Translations under genes and position numbers: made by a program
Assembly (NCBI GenBank): GCA_965262305.1
Contig: CBDHEY010000002.1
Coordinates: 930,001 to 994,000, forward strand
Source: CBDHEY01 sp965262305
Lineage (GTDB): Bacteria; Pseudomonadota; Gammaproteobacteria; Pseudomonadales; Cellvibrionaceae
Reading direction: 5' to 3'
Length of the DNA: 64,000 nt
Notes under the pieces: generated by a model
The model's database searches: none
Told to the model about the DNA's origin: nothing
What the model saw: the letters and a program-made list of their open reading frames with translations, nothing else
Part shown: positions 7,439-17,700 of the stretch, piece after piece
How positions within the stretch are numbered: position 1 is the stretch's first letter
Layout: every line of letters starts with the position of its first letter

Positions 7439-8710
7439 ATGACTTATCGTAAAGGTTGGAGAAAACTTTTAGATGTTGGTAATTCTGGGCGTGATGTATA
7501 TATCGCATCACCATACTATTCAACATTTAAAGAGCTAGAGAAACTACAGAAGACTAATTACCATTTGACCGAATTGTACAGGGCAATTTATCTTCTCAAC
7601 GCGGATGCCCTTAGAGGAAAGGGACTTAGCCGAGCTGGAGATATCCGGAAATATAGCATTAATGCAGAAACAGCTATTGAATACTATATAGATAGCGGTG
7701 ACGTGTTAATTAGTAAACTCTACTATGATGAAAACATAGGCGTTGCAGGGGATCAAACCACTGGGTTATACGAAACACGTTTCGATAGCGCGAGGGACTT
7801 GTGGCTCACTCACGAAGCTCAAACAGGCTCAATGAAGACAAATCATAAATGGAACAAAGCACACTATGCGGCAGTAGCAGGAAAATTTGATACTAAATCT
7901 GAAGCTGGCAACTTGTTAGCAGACCACATCCTTCAATCTTACGGTAAGAAAGAGCAGCAATTTTTACCGGACAATGCAAAGTCTCAGGGTAATCATTACT
8001 CTCTATACTGGATTCAAAAAGGTGAACATCAAGATAAACCAACCGTTAATGAATTGACCTCCTTGATTCAGCAAAACGCAGAGAAAAGTGCTGCGGTACA
8101 TTGGTTGATTCATGGCGAAGGTGCCAAAACATTTGTTGATGCTGCAGAAACGCTTAAATTAAAACCTTCCCTGGGAATGATGCAAAAAGCCGACGATATA
8201 AAGCAAGCCGAGCTTTCCATTGCCATGAAACAACAGCAAGTGTTTTTTTCTAACCCTGTGGGTTTAACTGAAGGTAAATTGAAAAAAGCGTGCGAGCAAA
8301 TTGGTGTTGAATTTAAAGGTGTAAATATGAACCCAAGACACATTAGTCATTTGCCTCGTAGTGTTGCAAAAGAGCTAAGTGAAAAAGCCGCAACCTACAC
8401 TGTGTTGGGTGCTGGTGGTGGGTCGATATTGGCCAGTGAAACGGCATTAAAATCTGTACTAAAGATGGCAGAGCCTATCGCCAATAACTTCTCCTCATTT
8501 GCGTCAAATCCAACAGCAGCAGGTGCTGCAATGATAGGTGCAACACTTGTTGCTACCTTTTTTGCGGGAAAGAAAAGCCTTACAAAGATGAATGGTCTTT
8601 TTAATATTGCACATGCTACTTTTTTAACTAATTGCAAAAATGGTAACCAGATTTGGTATGAAGATGATAAAGGATTAATTGAACATTTTAAGCCAGCGAA
8701 AACGGCTTAG
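7439..8710 (+). CDS. hypothetical protein with hydrophobic C-terminal segment
   Basis: A 423-residue protein that I do not recognise. The ATG at 7439 follows a good AAAGGAAG ribosome site. The N-terminal two thirds are soluble, Lys/Gln-rich and probably helical. Between about residues 318 and 380 lies a Gly/Ala-rich stretch with hydrophobic segments (TVLGAGGGSILAS; AAGAAMIGATLVATFFAG) that could insert into a membrane or form a packed helical hairpin. There is no signal peptide. It follows the two paralogous unknown genes at a short distance. Soluble helices plus late hydrophobic segments are compatible with a membrane-active effector, but no VgrG, PAAR or Rhs feature is visible, so this stays speculative. 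Confidence 0.75.
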   Translation: MTYRKGWRKLLDVGNSGRDVYIASPYYSTFKELEKLQKTNYHLTELYRAIYLLNADALRGKGLSRAGDIRKYSINAETAIEYYIDSGDVLISKLYYDENIGVAGDQTTGLYETRFDSARDLWLTHEAQTGSMKTNHKWNKAHYAAVAGKFDTKSEAGNLLADHILQSYGKKEQQFLPDNAKSQGNHYSLYWIQKGEHQDKPTVNELTSLIQQNAEKSAAVHWLIHGEGAKTFVDAAETLKLKPSLGMMQKADDIKQAELSIAMKQQQVFFSNPVGLTEGKLKKACEQIGVEFKGVNMNPRHISHLPRSVAKELSEKAATYTVLGAGGGSILASETALKSVLKMAEPIANNFSSFASNPTAAGAAMIGATLVATFFAGKKSLTKMNGLFNIAHATFLTNCKNGNQIWYEDDKGLIEHFKPAKTA

Positions 8711-9011
8711 ACATTTTTCCAGGTGAACATCAATTGCTCACCTGGCATTACTCCTGTATAAAAACACTATTATAGATACCCAATCTTTGTCGATTTTAAT
8801 ATTCTCGCTATGCCAAAACGACAATCTCTCACAGGTAGTGTTTAACTTGTCTGTCAAAATTCCTGAGAACGCGCGTAGATTTCCAAACCTAGGGTCGTTA
8901 AAATAAATCTGTTAAAAAGTTGCGTTATGTCAGTGACAAAGTTGCAATAAAAAAGGCTTTTGGGGTTATTGAGCCTACTCAAATAAAATAATTGTCTATG
9001 GAGTGTACCGA
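8711..9011. other. intergenic region with one hairpin
   Basis: No gene is visible. CCAGGTGA at 8719-8726 and TCACCTGG at 8738-8745 form a perfect 8-bp inverted repeat with an 11-base loop shortly after the stop of the preceding gene. No T-run follows, so it is at best a processing or weak termination structure. The rest is AT-rich and holds the ribosome site GGAG of the next gene at 9000-9003. Confidence 0.5.
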
Positions 9012-11384
9012 ATGGCAGATAATGTCTTTTTTTCGCGTTTTTTAAACTTACGATTTTTTATGGTTTTATGTGTGGCAACCGCGCTTGCCTCATGCGGTGG
9101 AGACGATAATGATTCTGACCCCACTCCTGCGCCGACAGCGACACCAACTATCACGCCAACACCTACTCCAACCGCTGAACCAGACCGCGAACCCGATGCC
9201 ATCACTTTTGCACCAGTCACAGACGCGACGCGAAACACGGAACAGACTTCTGCTGTGGTTAATATTACCGGTATTGATCCAGGCACATCGCTTTCGATTG
9301 CTGGCGGTGAATACCAGTTGGGAGGCTCAGGCGGTTTTGTTAATACGGAAACCACAATTGATAGTGGCACAAGCGTGCAGTTGCGAACGAATGCTTCAGC
9401 CAACTTTTCGGAAACAGTAACAGTCACATTGACTGTGGGTACAAGCAATTTTGATTTTGTGGTTACGACCGAAGATCAAGATATCACTCCCGCTGATTTT
9501 AGTTTTACTGAACAAACCAATTTACCGCGTAACGCAGCAGTTGCTGCTGCGGAAACAATTACCATTACCGAGGTAAACGACACGGTAAGTGTAAGCGTAC
9601 AAAATGGAATGTATCGTATAAACGGAGGTGATTTTACTGCGGATCCAGGAACAGCGGAGCTTTCTGACGAAGTAGAAGTCGCAATTATGACCTCTGCCGA
9701 TTTCAATACACCTATCACCGCGACCTTAACTATTGGCACTCTCTCGGCTGATTTTACTGGCTCAACTGAGTTAGATAATGAACCTGACGCTTTTGCGTTA
9801 GTTGATCAAACCGATGCAGACAGGGGAGAAGAGTTTACACAAGGGCCATTTACGTTAACGGGTATCGAAACGGATATCGAAGTAACGATAAGCGAAGGTG
9901 CTACCTTTAGTTTAGACGGTATCAACTTTTCGAATACCCCGACAACATTGAGTGATGGTCAAGAACTTTGGATTCGTGGAATTGCCTCTTCGGAATATGG
10001 TGGAATTGAAGAAATTACTGTTGTTGCAGGTATCACCACGAGCCGCTTTACTATCACTACCTTTGTTGACGAGCAACAACCTGAAGTGACGATTCAATTT
10101 CCGCCACCCAGCACCATGACAGAAGGTGAAAACGTTTTAATCCGCGGCATTGCATCTGATCGCAGTGCAATCACCCGTTTGCAAATTAATGGCTTAGATG
10201 CGGAAGATACGAGTGGAGATGACGAGCCAGCATTCTCGACCTGGCAGCTTCGCGTCGATTTAACTCTAGATCAAACTAATACACTGACAGTGACGGCAGA
10301 AGATGAAGCGGAAAATATTAACAATGTAAATTCCGTTAACCTGTTAAGGGTTGCTGATATTGGTACAGAGAGTTTTCCAGATAATAATGTTGTACTTGGT
10401 GGGGTTTCTCAAGCAGTAATAGATAGAACGAGAAACCGTTTAATTGTAGCTGGAGATTTTTCATCAAATAACATAATAGCAGTTAATTTATCTACTGGAG
10501 AACGCAGTTTAATTTATGATGGTACAGGTGTTGATCAGCGAATATTCGGTTTGACCATTGATTCAAATAATGAGTTTTTATATATATCTGAAAACGAAGA
10601 AAATGTAATTATTCGATTGAATCTAAATGTGGAAAATATCACACCCCTTAGCGATGCATATGAAGTACTTGTGGATCTTGATGATTCTGCTCGTGATCCA
10701 ATCATTCCATTTCTCTATGACTTGATAGTTAATCCTTTAAATGATCGAGAGTTAATAGTAGGGTTTCCAAGTGGCTTGTTTGCTTATTCTTTGGATACTG
10801 ATGACGTTAGAATAATTTCTTCGGCAAGTACAGCAATTGAAGCTAGACCAAATGAAGAACTACCTTTTCAAGGGTTAAACTTTGTTTGGGATGAAGAGAA
10901 TCAAAAACTATTGGTATCGACGGACTTTCCTGAAATATTAGAAATAGATCCGACAGATGGTAGTCGAAGAGTTTTGAGTACCAATTCAAATCCAGGGGGT
11001 ACAAACCGGGAAAATCAACTTCCAATTCCAAATGACAATTTACCTCGCATTATCCAAGGGCTTTTTATTACTTTTGGGGCAGCCAATGTTGGAGATACTC
11101 CTAGTAAACTCGCGATTGATTCGCAAAGTAGAATCCTTTACGTGGATAGGGGAACGGTGAATGACTTGTCTGACACCGTGCCAATGTATGTAAACATAGA
11201 TACAGGTGAAAGATTTGTATTGTCAGAAAACACCGCACCGAATGTAAATACGAGAATTACAGAAGTTGTTTTTGACGAGCGCACTAGAACTCTGTATTGG
11301 TTTGATGAAAGTAGAAATAATGTTATGGTTTTGGATCCTCTTACTGGCGAGCGTGTTGTTTTATCCAAGTTTTTACGGGATTAA
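9012..11384 (+). CDS. secreted beta-propeller lipoprotein with repeated N-terminal domains
   Basis: A 790-residue predicted outer-membrane lipoprotein. Start ATG 9012 is preferred over GTG 9003 because GGAG at 9000-9003 is correctly spaced. The signal peptide ends in the lipobox LASC with Cys28, followed by Gly, which does not signal inner-membrane retention. A Thr/Pro linker (about residues 38-58) leads to three related repeats of about 90 residues (starting near DAITFAPVTD, DFSFTEQTN and DAFALVDQTD), then an Ig-like domain (about 360-440), and then a propeller-like region to the end (NNVVLGGVSQAVIDRTRNRL, LTIDSNNEFLYISE, DPLTGERVVLS). Propellers of this kind usually bind ligands or proteins at the cell surface. 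No enzyme motif is visible. It sits upstream of the giant adhesin locus with a 319-base gap. Confidence 0.82.
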   Translation: MADNVFFSRFLNLRFFMVLCVATALASCGGDDNDSDPTPAPTATPTITPTPTPTAEPDREPDAITFAPVTDATRNTEQTSAVVNITGIDPGTSLSIAGGEYQLGGSGGFVNTETTIDSGTSVQLRTNASANFSETVTVTLTVGTSNFDFVVTTEDQDITPADFSFTEQTNLPRNAAVAAAETITITEVNDTVSVSVQNGMYRINGGDFTADPGTAELSDEVEVAIMTSADFNTPITATLTIGTLSADFTGSTELDNEPDAFALVDQTDADRGEEFTQGPFTLTGIETDIEVTISEGATFSLDGINFSNTPTTLSDGQELWIRGIASSEYGGIEEITVVAGITTSRFTITTFVDEQQPEVTIQFPPPSTMTEGENVLIRGIASDRSAITRLQINGLDAEDTSGDDEPAFSTWQLRVDLTLDQTNTLTVTAEDEAENINNVNSVNLLRVADIGTESFPDNNVVLGGVSQAVIDRTRNRLIVAGDFSSNNIIAVNLSTGERSLIYDGTGVDQRIFGLTIDSNNEFLYISENEENVIIRLNLNVENITPLSDAYEVLVDLDDSARDPIIPFLYDLIVNPLNDRELIVGFPSGLFAYSLDTDDVRIISSASTAIEARPNEELPFQGLNFVWDEENQKLLVSTDFPEILEIDPTDGSRRVLSTNSNPGGTNRENQLPIPNDNLPRIIQGLFITFGAANVGDTPSKLAIDSQSRILYVDRGTVNDLSDTVPMYVNIDTGERFVLSENTAPNVNTRITEVVFDERTRTLYWFDESRNNVMVLDPLTGERVVLSKFLRD

Positions 11385-11520
11385 AGTTAATAAAAATTTG
11401 TTTTGTCAATACATAAAAGTCGATTTTTAGTCATTACGTGAACCGGTTCTTGCCTAGGCTGACTGGTTCTAGCTTGGTTTGTTTAAATAATGTACGATTG
11501 CGCCTCTTTTAGATTGAATA

Positions 11521-11667
11521 ATGACTAAAACAGTTTCTATATTGCCGAATTGTTTAAAAATCGCCGAAATTTCGGTATTAGATAAAAAACGTTATAAACA
11601 CGGGTCTTCTGCAACTTTTTCGATTGAAAAATGGGTAGATTTGGACGATGTAAATCTTGTTGCTTGA
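11521..11667 (+). CDS. possible 48-residue leader peptide
   Basis: ATG 11521 to TGA 11667 encodes 48 residues, beginning MTKTVSILPNCLKIAEISV and ending DLDDVNLVA. There is no strong ribosome site before the ATG and no recognised family. Its last codons and stop fall inside the left arm of the hairpin at 11660-11685, directly before tpsA, so its translation could influence that hairpin. It may equally be a chance open frame. Confidence 0.25.
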   Translation: MTKTVSILPNCLKIAEISVLDKKRYKHGSSATFSIEKWVDLDDVNLVA

Positions 11668-11685
11668 ATAGCCTTATTCAAGCAA
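11660..11685 (+). promoter_or_regulatory. leader hairpin upstream of tpsA
   Basis: TTGCTTGAATA (11660-11670) and TATTCAAGCAA (11675-11685) are perfect reverse complements with a four-base loop GCCT, giving an 11-bp stem. The stem ends 8 bases before the AGGA ribosome site of tpsA and no T-run follows, so it is more likely a translational or mRNA-stability element than a terminator. Confidence 0.6.
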
Positions 11686-11703
11686 GAATTAATAGGAACC
11701 TTC

Positions 11704-14700
11704 ATGAAAGATACCGCCCTTCTTTCTTCTATAGCTCACTCTTCTCAAGCAACGCGGATAAAAAAATTTAAGCCTCACCCTTTGGTCTTTGCCATTGCAA
11801 TGGCGGGTGTAGGCTTGCCTATTGGCGTTATGGCAGGCCCGCAAGGCGGCGTGGTAACCGGCGGCGCGGGTACGATTTCACAGGGAAATAACACCACAAC
11901 AATTAATCAGGCCACCGACCGCTTAGCCATAGATTGGCAGAGCTTCGATGTGGCCGCGGACGAACGTGTACAGTACATTCAGCCAGATTCCTCTTCGGTT
12001 GCGCTTAACCGCATTCTAAGTAACCGTGGCTCAGAGATTCATGGTCGAATTGATGCCAATGGTCAGGTTATTTTAGTGAACCCCAATGGGGTGATCTTTG
12101 GTGAAAACGCCGTGGTGAATGCGGGCGGCATTCTGGCGAGTGGGTTAAGTATTGATCCTGCGGATTTTATGAATGGCGATTTGCACTTTCAAGCGTTGGA
12201 AGGCACCGATGGTCTGGTGATTAATTCTGGTCTACTCCATGCGGCCACCGGCGGTTCGGTGAGCCTATTGGGTAAACAGGTGAAAAACGAAGGTTTAATC
12301 AGTGCGAATCTCGGTACGGTTAACCTGGCTGCGGGTACCGAAGCCATCGTCACCTTTGATGATCTTGGCTTGGTGGGTGTGCAAGTGACTCAAGCGGTCT
12401 TGCAAGAGGAAATCGGTGTTGATCCGGCTATTTTAAATTCCGGTGAGATTACCGCCGAGCAGGGCAATATTCTTATTTCCGGCAGTGTGTCTGGCGATAT
12501 TTTTTCTCAAGCGGTGAATTCGGGTTTAGATCATGCCACCAGTGTCGTGGTGCATGAAGACGGCTCGTTTACCTTAGGCGGCGGTGCCGATGTGGTGAAT
12601 ACAGGTACGCTCGATGTATCGGGTGACGAAGCCGGTAATATTGTTGTCGTGGGGGAAAATGTTACTTCTAGCGGAGACGTTAAAGCCGATAGCTCTAGCA
12701 GTATTAATAATGCGGGTTTTATCGAAATACACGCAACGGATACTACGCTAATCACTGAAGATGGTACGGTAACGGCGCAAGGTGAATTTGCGCAAGGCGG
12801 TGATATTAAGCTCTTAGGTGAGCGTGTCGGCCTAGCTGACTTGGCAGAGTTAAACGCCTCGGGAGCAACGGGTGGTGGTCAGGTGCTGGTTGGTGGTGAT
12901 TTCCAAGGAAAAAATGCAGGTATTCGCAATGCTGAATACACCTATCTTGGCGAAAATACGCGTATAGAAAACAGTGCAATTGTAGATGGAGACGGCGGTA
13001 CAACAATTATCTGGGCTGATTTATCGACTCAGTTTTACGGCAATATTCGTGCGGTTGGTAAAGGCACTGGCATAGGAGGTTTCGCGGAAGTTTCAGGGAA
13101 AGAAAATCTAGATTTTGCTGGCATGGTTGATTTGACTGCACAGTCAGGAAACTTTGGTAGTCTGTTACTGGATCCAAGAAATATAATTATTGCAAGTGGA
13201 GGGAGCGACATAAGTACTGAAGACGTGTCGCCAGGAGAGTCTCGATTTTTAGCTTTTAATACCCAAGCTAATAATGACTTAACTTTCAGTCCTGACACAA
13301 TTGAAAACTTTCTTTCAATCGCTAACTTGGAATTACAAGCAAGAGCAGACATTGTTGTTAATGATGCGATAGTCACGGCAAACGACGCACCAGGAACTCT
13401 CACCCTAACCGCAGGGGATGATATTCAAATTAATTCCGAAATTTCTGTCGGTTTAGGTGATTTAATCATTCAAAATCGTGCCAGTTGTGTTAATACAAGT
13501 TGTTTGTTCAATGCAGCGAATGGCGCGGTAGACGTGAACGGTGACGATTTAGAAGAAGGGTTTATTTTAGTTGGTGCCGACCTAACCACCAATGGCGGGG
13601 ATATAAGTATAGGCAGCGTGGACGGAAGTTCCAATCCAGTTATCGAACTAATCGGCTCTGGCGTTAATTACCAAATCACATCTAACGATGGGGCTATAAC
13701 TTTTAGAGATATGATCGTAGCGCAGCAAGCAGAGAATGCAAGTGGGCTTGTTCTTGATGCAGGCACAGGAGATATCATTTTTGCTGAGGAAGTGGGTGGA
13801 GGAGCGCGAGCAACCAGCGCGGGTTCTAATTTACGTGGTCTGGAAATTTTAAATGCTAACCTCGTTACTTTTAACAATGACCTATTCTTGGGTGAAGATG
13901 GACTTAATGTTACCGCGAATCAGATTTCGATAGGTGATGATATTTTTACCGGCCTTGATGCGTCAGCAGGCGCTATCAATATTATTGGTGATGTTTTACT
14001 TTTGCAGCAAGCTACTGGTACAGGAGATGTATCTTTCAATACTGTTAATGATGATTCTTCAAACTCAATTTTTATCGATGGATCTTTAAATAACGATAAC
14101 AGCTTGGTACGTGATGTTGATTTTACTGCTGGTGCCTCTTCGATAGAGATCACAGGAAATATCGGAAATTTAACCCCTCTAGATGATTTTATGGTTGAGT
14201 CTGCCAGTACTGTTATTTTAGGCTCATCAAATATTGATTCTCGAGATGGCATTATTGATATTAATGGCACTTTTTCACTTCCAAATAATTTAGTGGGTTT
14301 TTCTTCTTTAGGTAATACTTTTTTTCGTGAGTCAACTCAGTTTAATGTAGCAACTACAGATTTTTTAAGAGTTGGTGCGATTATCACGGCAATGGGTAGC
14401 AGCGGTGCCGAAATTAGATTAGCGTCGAATGAAGTGATTATTGGCGGCAATAGCGCAGGTTTAGGCCTTGATTCAGGTAATGGTGCAATCTTTGTTGATT
14501 TCGATTCATCTTTACGTATTGCGGGATCAATCGATAGCTTTAATAGTTCTATTCAGCTAAACGGAAACGATAATGCAAATACCGTCACTCTCGATTCTGA
14601 TTTTAATTTATTAACTTCTGGATTGACTTCGCTTAATTTTTTTGGCGGTAGCGATGTTCTTAATATTAATACTGATATTAATTCGATTGACGCTATTTCA

Positions 14701-17700
14701 TTCACCGCTGGCGATGGGAATGACAGGTTTGTATTTGGCGATGCAGGGAGCTATGCAGCCACTATAAATGCTCAAGGCTCAGGCAATGAAATTGTTGCGC
14801 GTAATCAAGCCAACGATTGGAGTATTTCAGGCATGGATTCGGGGTCCATTGCCACTGGTGGAACTAACTATGCCAATTTTACGAATATTCAAAGCATCAT
14901 TGGCGGTACAGAAGTTGATAATATTGTATTCATGAATTCTGGTTCGGTAAGTGGGTTGGTTAATGGTGGCGGCGTCGCTGGTGATGGTATTGTAGATAGC
15001 GTCGATTTATCTGCAATTTCTGGTGGTGTCTTGGTTGAAATTGGGCCCGATATTTCGTTAGCCGCTCCCAACAATCCAGATGACCCTGCTGAATTTCCTC
15101 CGACAAATAATGTACATGTTAATAATGTTGAAAACATTACGGCTGCTGATGATGGTGTAACTGGTAATGTTGCCGGTGCAGAAGATAACAACTGGTTAGT
15201 CAATAATTTAACGGGTGATTTTTCTTGGACCATTGATAGTCGAAACCAAGGTTCTTTAGTATTGTCTGATAATTCGGATAACACAATTAACTTTAATCAC
15301 TTTGGCGTATTAATTGGTAACGATGATATTGATAGTTATAGTGTTGCTGATGGAGCAGGTATTTCAAACTTTGTTGACCCAAGAGGTGGCCAGGTCTTTT
15401 CTACTTTTAGTGGGGGTACATTCATTATCTCGCCAGATACAATTACATTAGATTCGTTGCCTTTTGTATCTGGCGTGGTTTTTGGTGGTTTGCTCGGTGA
15501 TGGAGATGATGTGATTAGCATATTAGATGCCGCATCGACTTCCGATTGGCTGAGCAATTGGACAATTACTGGGGAAAATGAGGGCTCTTTTGACAATGGA
15601 GAAGGCCAAAACTTTTCGTTTAGTGGTTTCAACACCCTCATTGGCGGTGATGGCACCGACAATTTTGTTTTTGGTGATGCAGGGAGCATTACCGGTTCCA
15701 TTGATGGCGACGGCGGTACTAATTCTATTACAGGGCGTAACATCAACTCCACTTGGACGATTGATGCTTTAGATAGTGGAAGCATTGCAACGACCGACGA
15801 CCCTGTTACAACTTACCTTGCGGATTTTTCTAATGTACAACGACTTGTCGGTGGCACTGCAAACGACCAGTTTTTAATTGGTGCAAATATTGGAACTGTC
15901 GGTGATGCGACGGCAGATATTATTGGTGGTGAAGGCTCTGACGAATTTATATTGCAAGTCGAGGACCTTGGTTTTGAAATCAACGCTGGAGAAAATACAG
16001 GTGACTTAGATGTTATTCGAGGCGTTGATGGTTCTTTGATTACGAATGCATGGATGCTCGATCAGCTAGAAGGTGGCGCCGTCACAAATGATTCAGATGA
16101 GCTGGATGGCTTTGATGCAACAGTAAGTTTTTCTAATATCGAAATTGTTCAGGGTGGTGGTGAGTTTGATTTTAACGACGGAAATGGTTCTGTTGGCGGG
16201 GTTGATGAATTTACTTTAACCGCTGATTTAGGTGCAGGTACTTCGGTACGAGGAAGAAGTGGTGCCGACACTTTTAATGTAAACGTATCTCAATCTGGAG
16301 ATTTACAAGGCGGTGCTGGCGGAGACCGATTTGTACTTAACTCGGGCGTTGCCGGAGGAGTACAAGGAAACAACGGAGATGATATTTTTGACATCCTGGA
16401 CTCTACCATTGATGTGTTTATTACTGCAGGAAGTAGTGGCACAGATACAATTAATCTTACTGATACAACAGGGATAAACACTTGGGAAATTACGGGCGCC
16501 GATTCAGGCAGATTAAATTTTGTAGATTTAGCTGATCCGGGAATTGAGTTTTCTGGGATTTCCACCATTAACGGTGCCGATGATGGTGACGATGCAACAA
16601 ATCTTGTGGGTGAAAGTGATAGCTTTGAAATACAAGCTTCCTTTGATGGAATAATTAATGGCCGCGGAGGTGATGATAGCTTTACGATAAATCCATCTAA
16701 TGTAACAGACCCAATTTCAGCTGTCATTCGTGGTGGCTTAGGTGTTAATAGTCTTACTGCAGCCAATCGGGCGAACAATTGGATTATAGGTGGCACCGAC
16801 GAGGATGCTAACACTCTAAATTTTATTGCTGATCCTGCTTCTGGAATATCTTTTTTGGATATCCAAACATTTAATGGCGGCACTGACAACGATACTTTTA
16901 TTATTAACGATGCCTCTTCAAATTACACCATTGTTGGTTCGGGTGAGGTTCTTGAGGATACCTTAAGAATCAATTATGACGATACCGCTACTTGGTTACT
17001 AAATGGTGGTCCAAATGAAACAGTGACATCCGGTTCGGGTGGTATTGTCACATTTAGCCAAATTGAAATTGCCGAAGGTAGTAATACGCAGTCTGATACT
17101 TTTAATATTGGCTCTGGTTCTGTCGCGACTTTAAGAGGTCGAGGTGGTAATGATCGATTTAATGTACTCAATGCTGGTGTAGCAATTGCGCTTGAAGGTG
17201 ATGCAAATACAACAAATGGAGACGGCGGGTTTGATGCAGATAATGGTGATACCATTGAACTCGTTGACGATAGTCGAGATAAAAATTGGATCATTAATGA
17301 TTCAGAAGACAGTACTCTGAATGCAAACATTTCCTTTTCTGAAATTGAGCGAATATTGGGTGCTGATGATAATGATCTCGCCGTAGGTGAAAACGCCGAC
17401 GATCAGTTCGAATTAAATATTGCAGATGTAAGCAGCTTAAATATTGATGCGAGAGGTGGCTTCGACTCGATATTGTATTCTAATTCCGAAAACCCAATTC
17501 TGTATTCTTTTTCCGGTGGCTTGGGTGTATCTAATGCAGAAGCGCTTCGAACGAATGGCGCTAATAACGGAGCAGATTTTATCTTGCGACTCACTGGCTC
17601 ATCAGCGGGTGAAGATATTCGTTGGACAATTGGTGGTGTCACTGGCACAGACGGAAATAATGACGGGACCATTCAGCTTTTTGATGCAGATGGCAATCCA

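Larger units (their letters stand above)
11385..11703. other. long leader region upstream of tpsA
   Basis: 319 bases between the lipoprotein and the giant exoprotein gene. It contains a perfect 10-base palindrome GAACCGGTTC (11440-11449), a possible 48-codon reading frame (11521-11667), an 11-bp hairpin (11660-11685) and the tpsA ribosome site AGGA (11694-11697). A promoter could not be assigned with confidence. Confidence 0.6.

Noticed and set aside
5411..8710. Naming the accessory island a toxin-immunity or type VI effector module
   Set aside because: No VgrG, PAAR, Rhs, Hcp or known toxin motif was seen; the idea is kept only as a hypothesis in the findings.
8719..8745. Hairpin after the 423-residue protein gene as an intrinsic terminator
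   Set aside because: The 8-bp stem is perfect but no T-run follows on either strand, so it is only recorded as a hairpin.
15336..17330. Long antisense frames of 100-200 codons inside tpsA
   Set aside because: The Asp/Gly/Asn-rich sense sequence yields few antisense stops; the translated products are Ser/Pro-rich with no starts or motifs that indicate genes.
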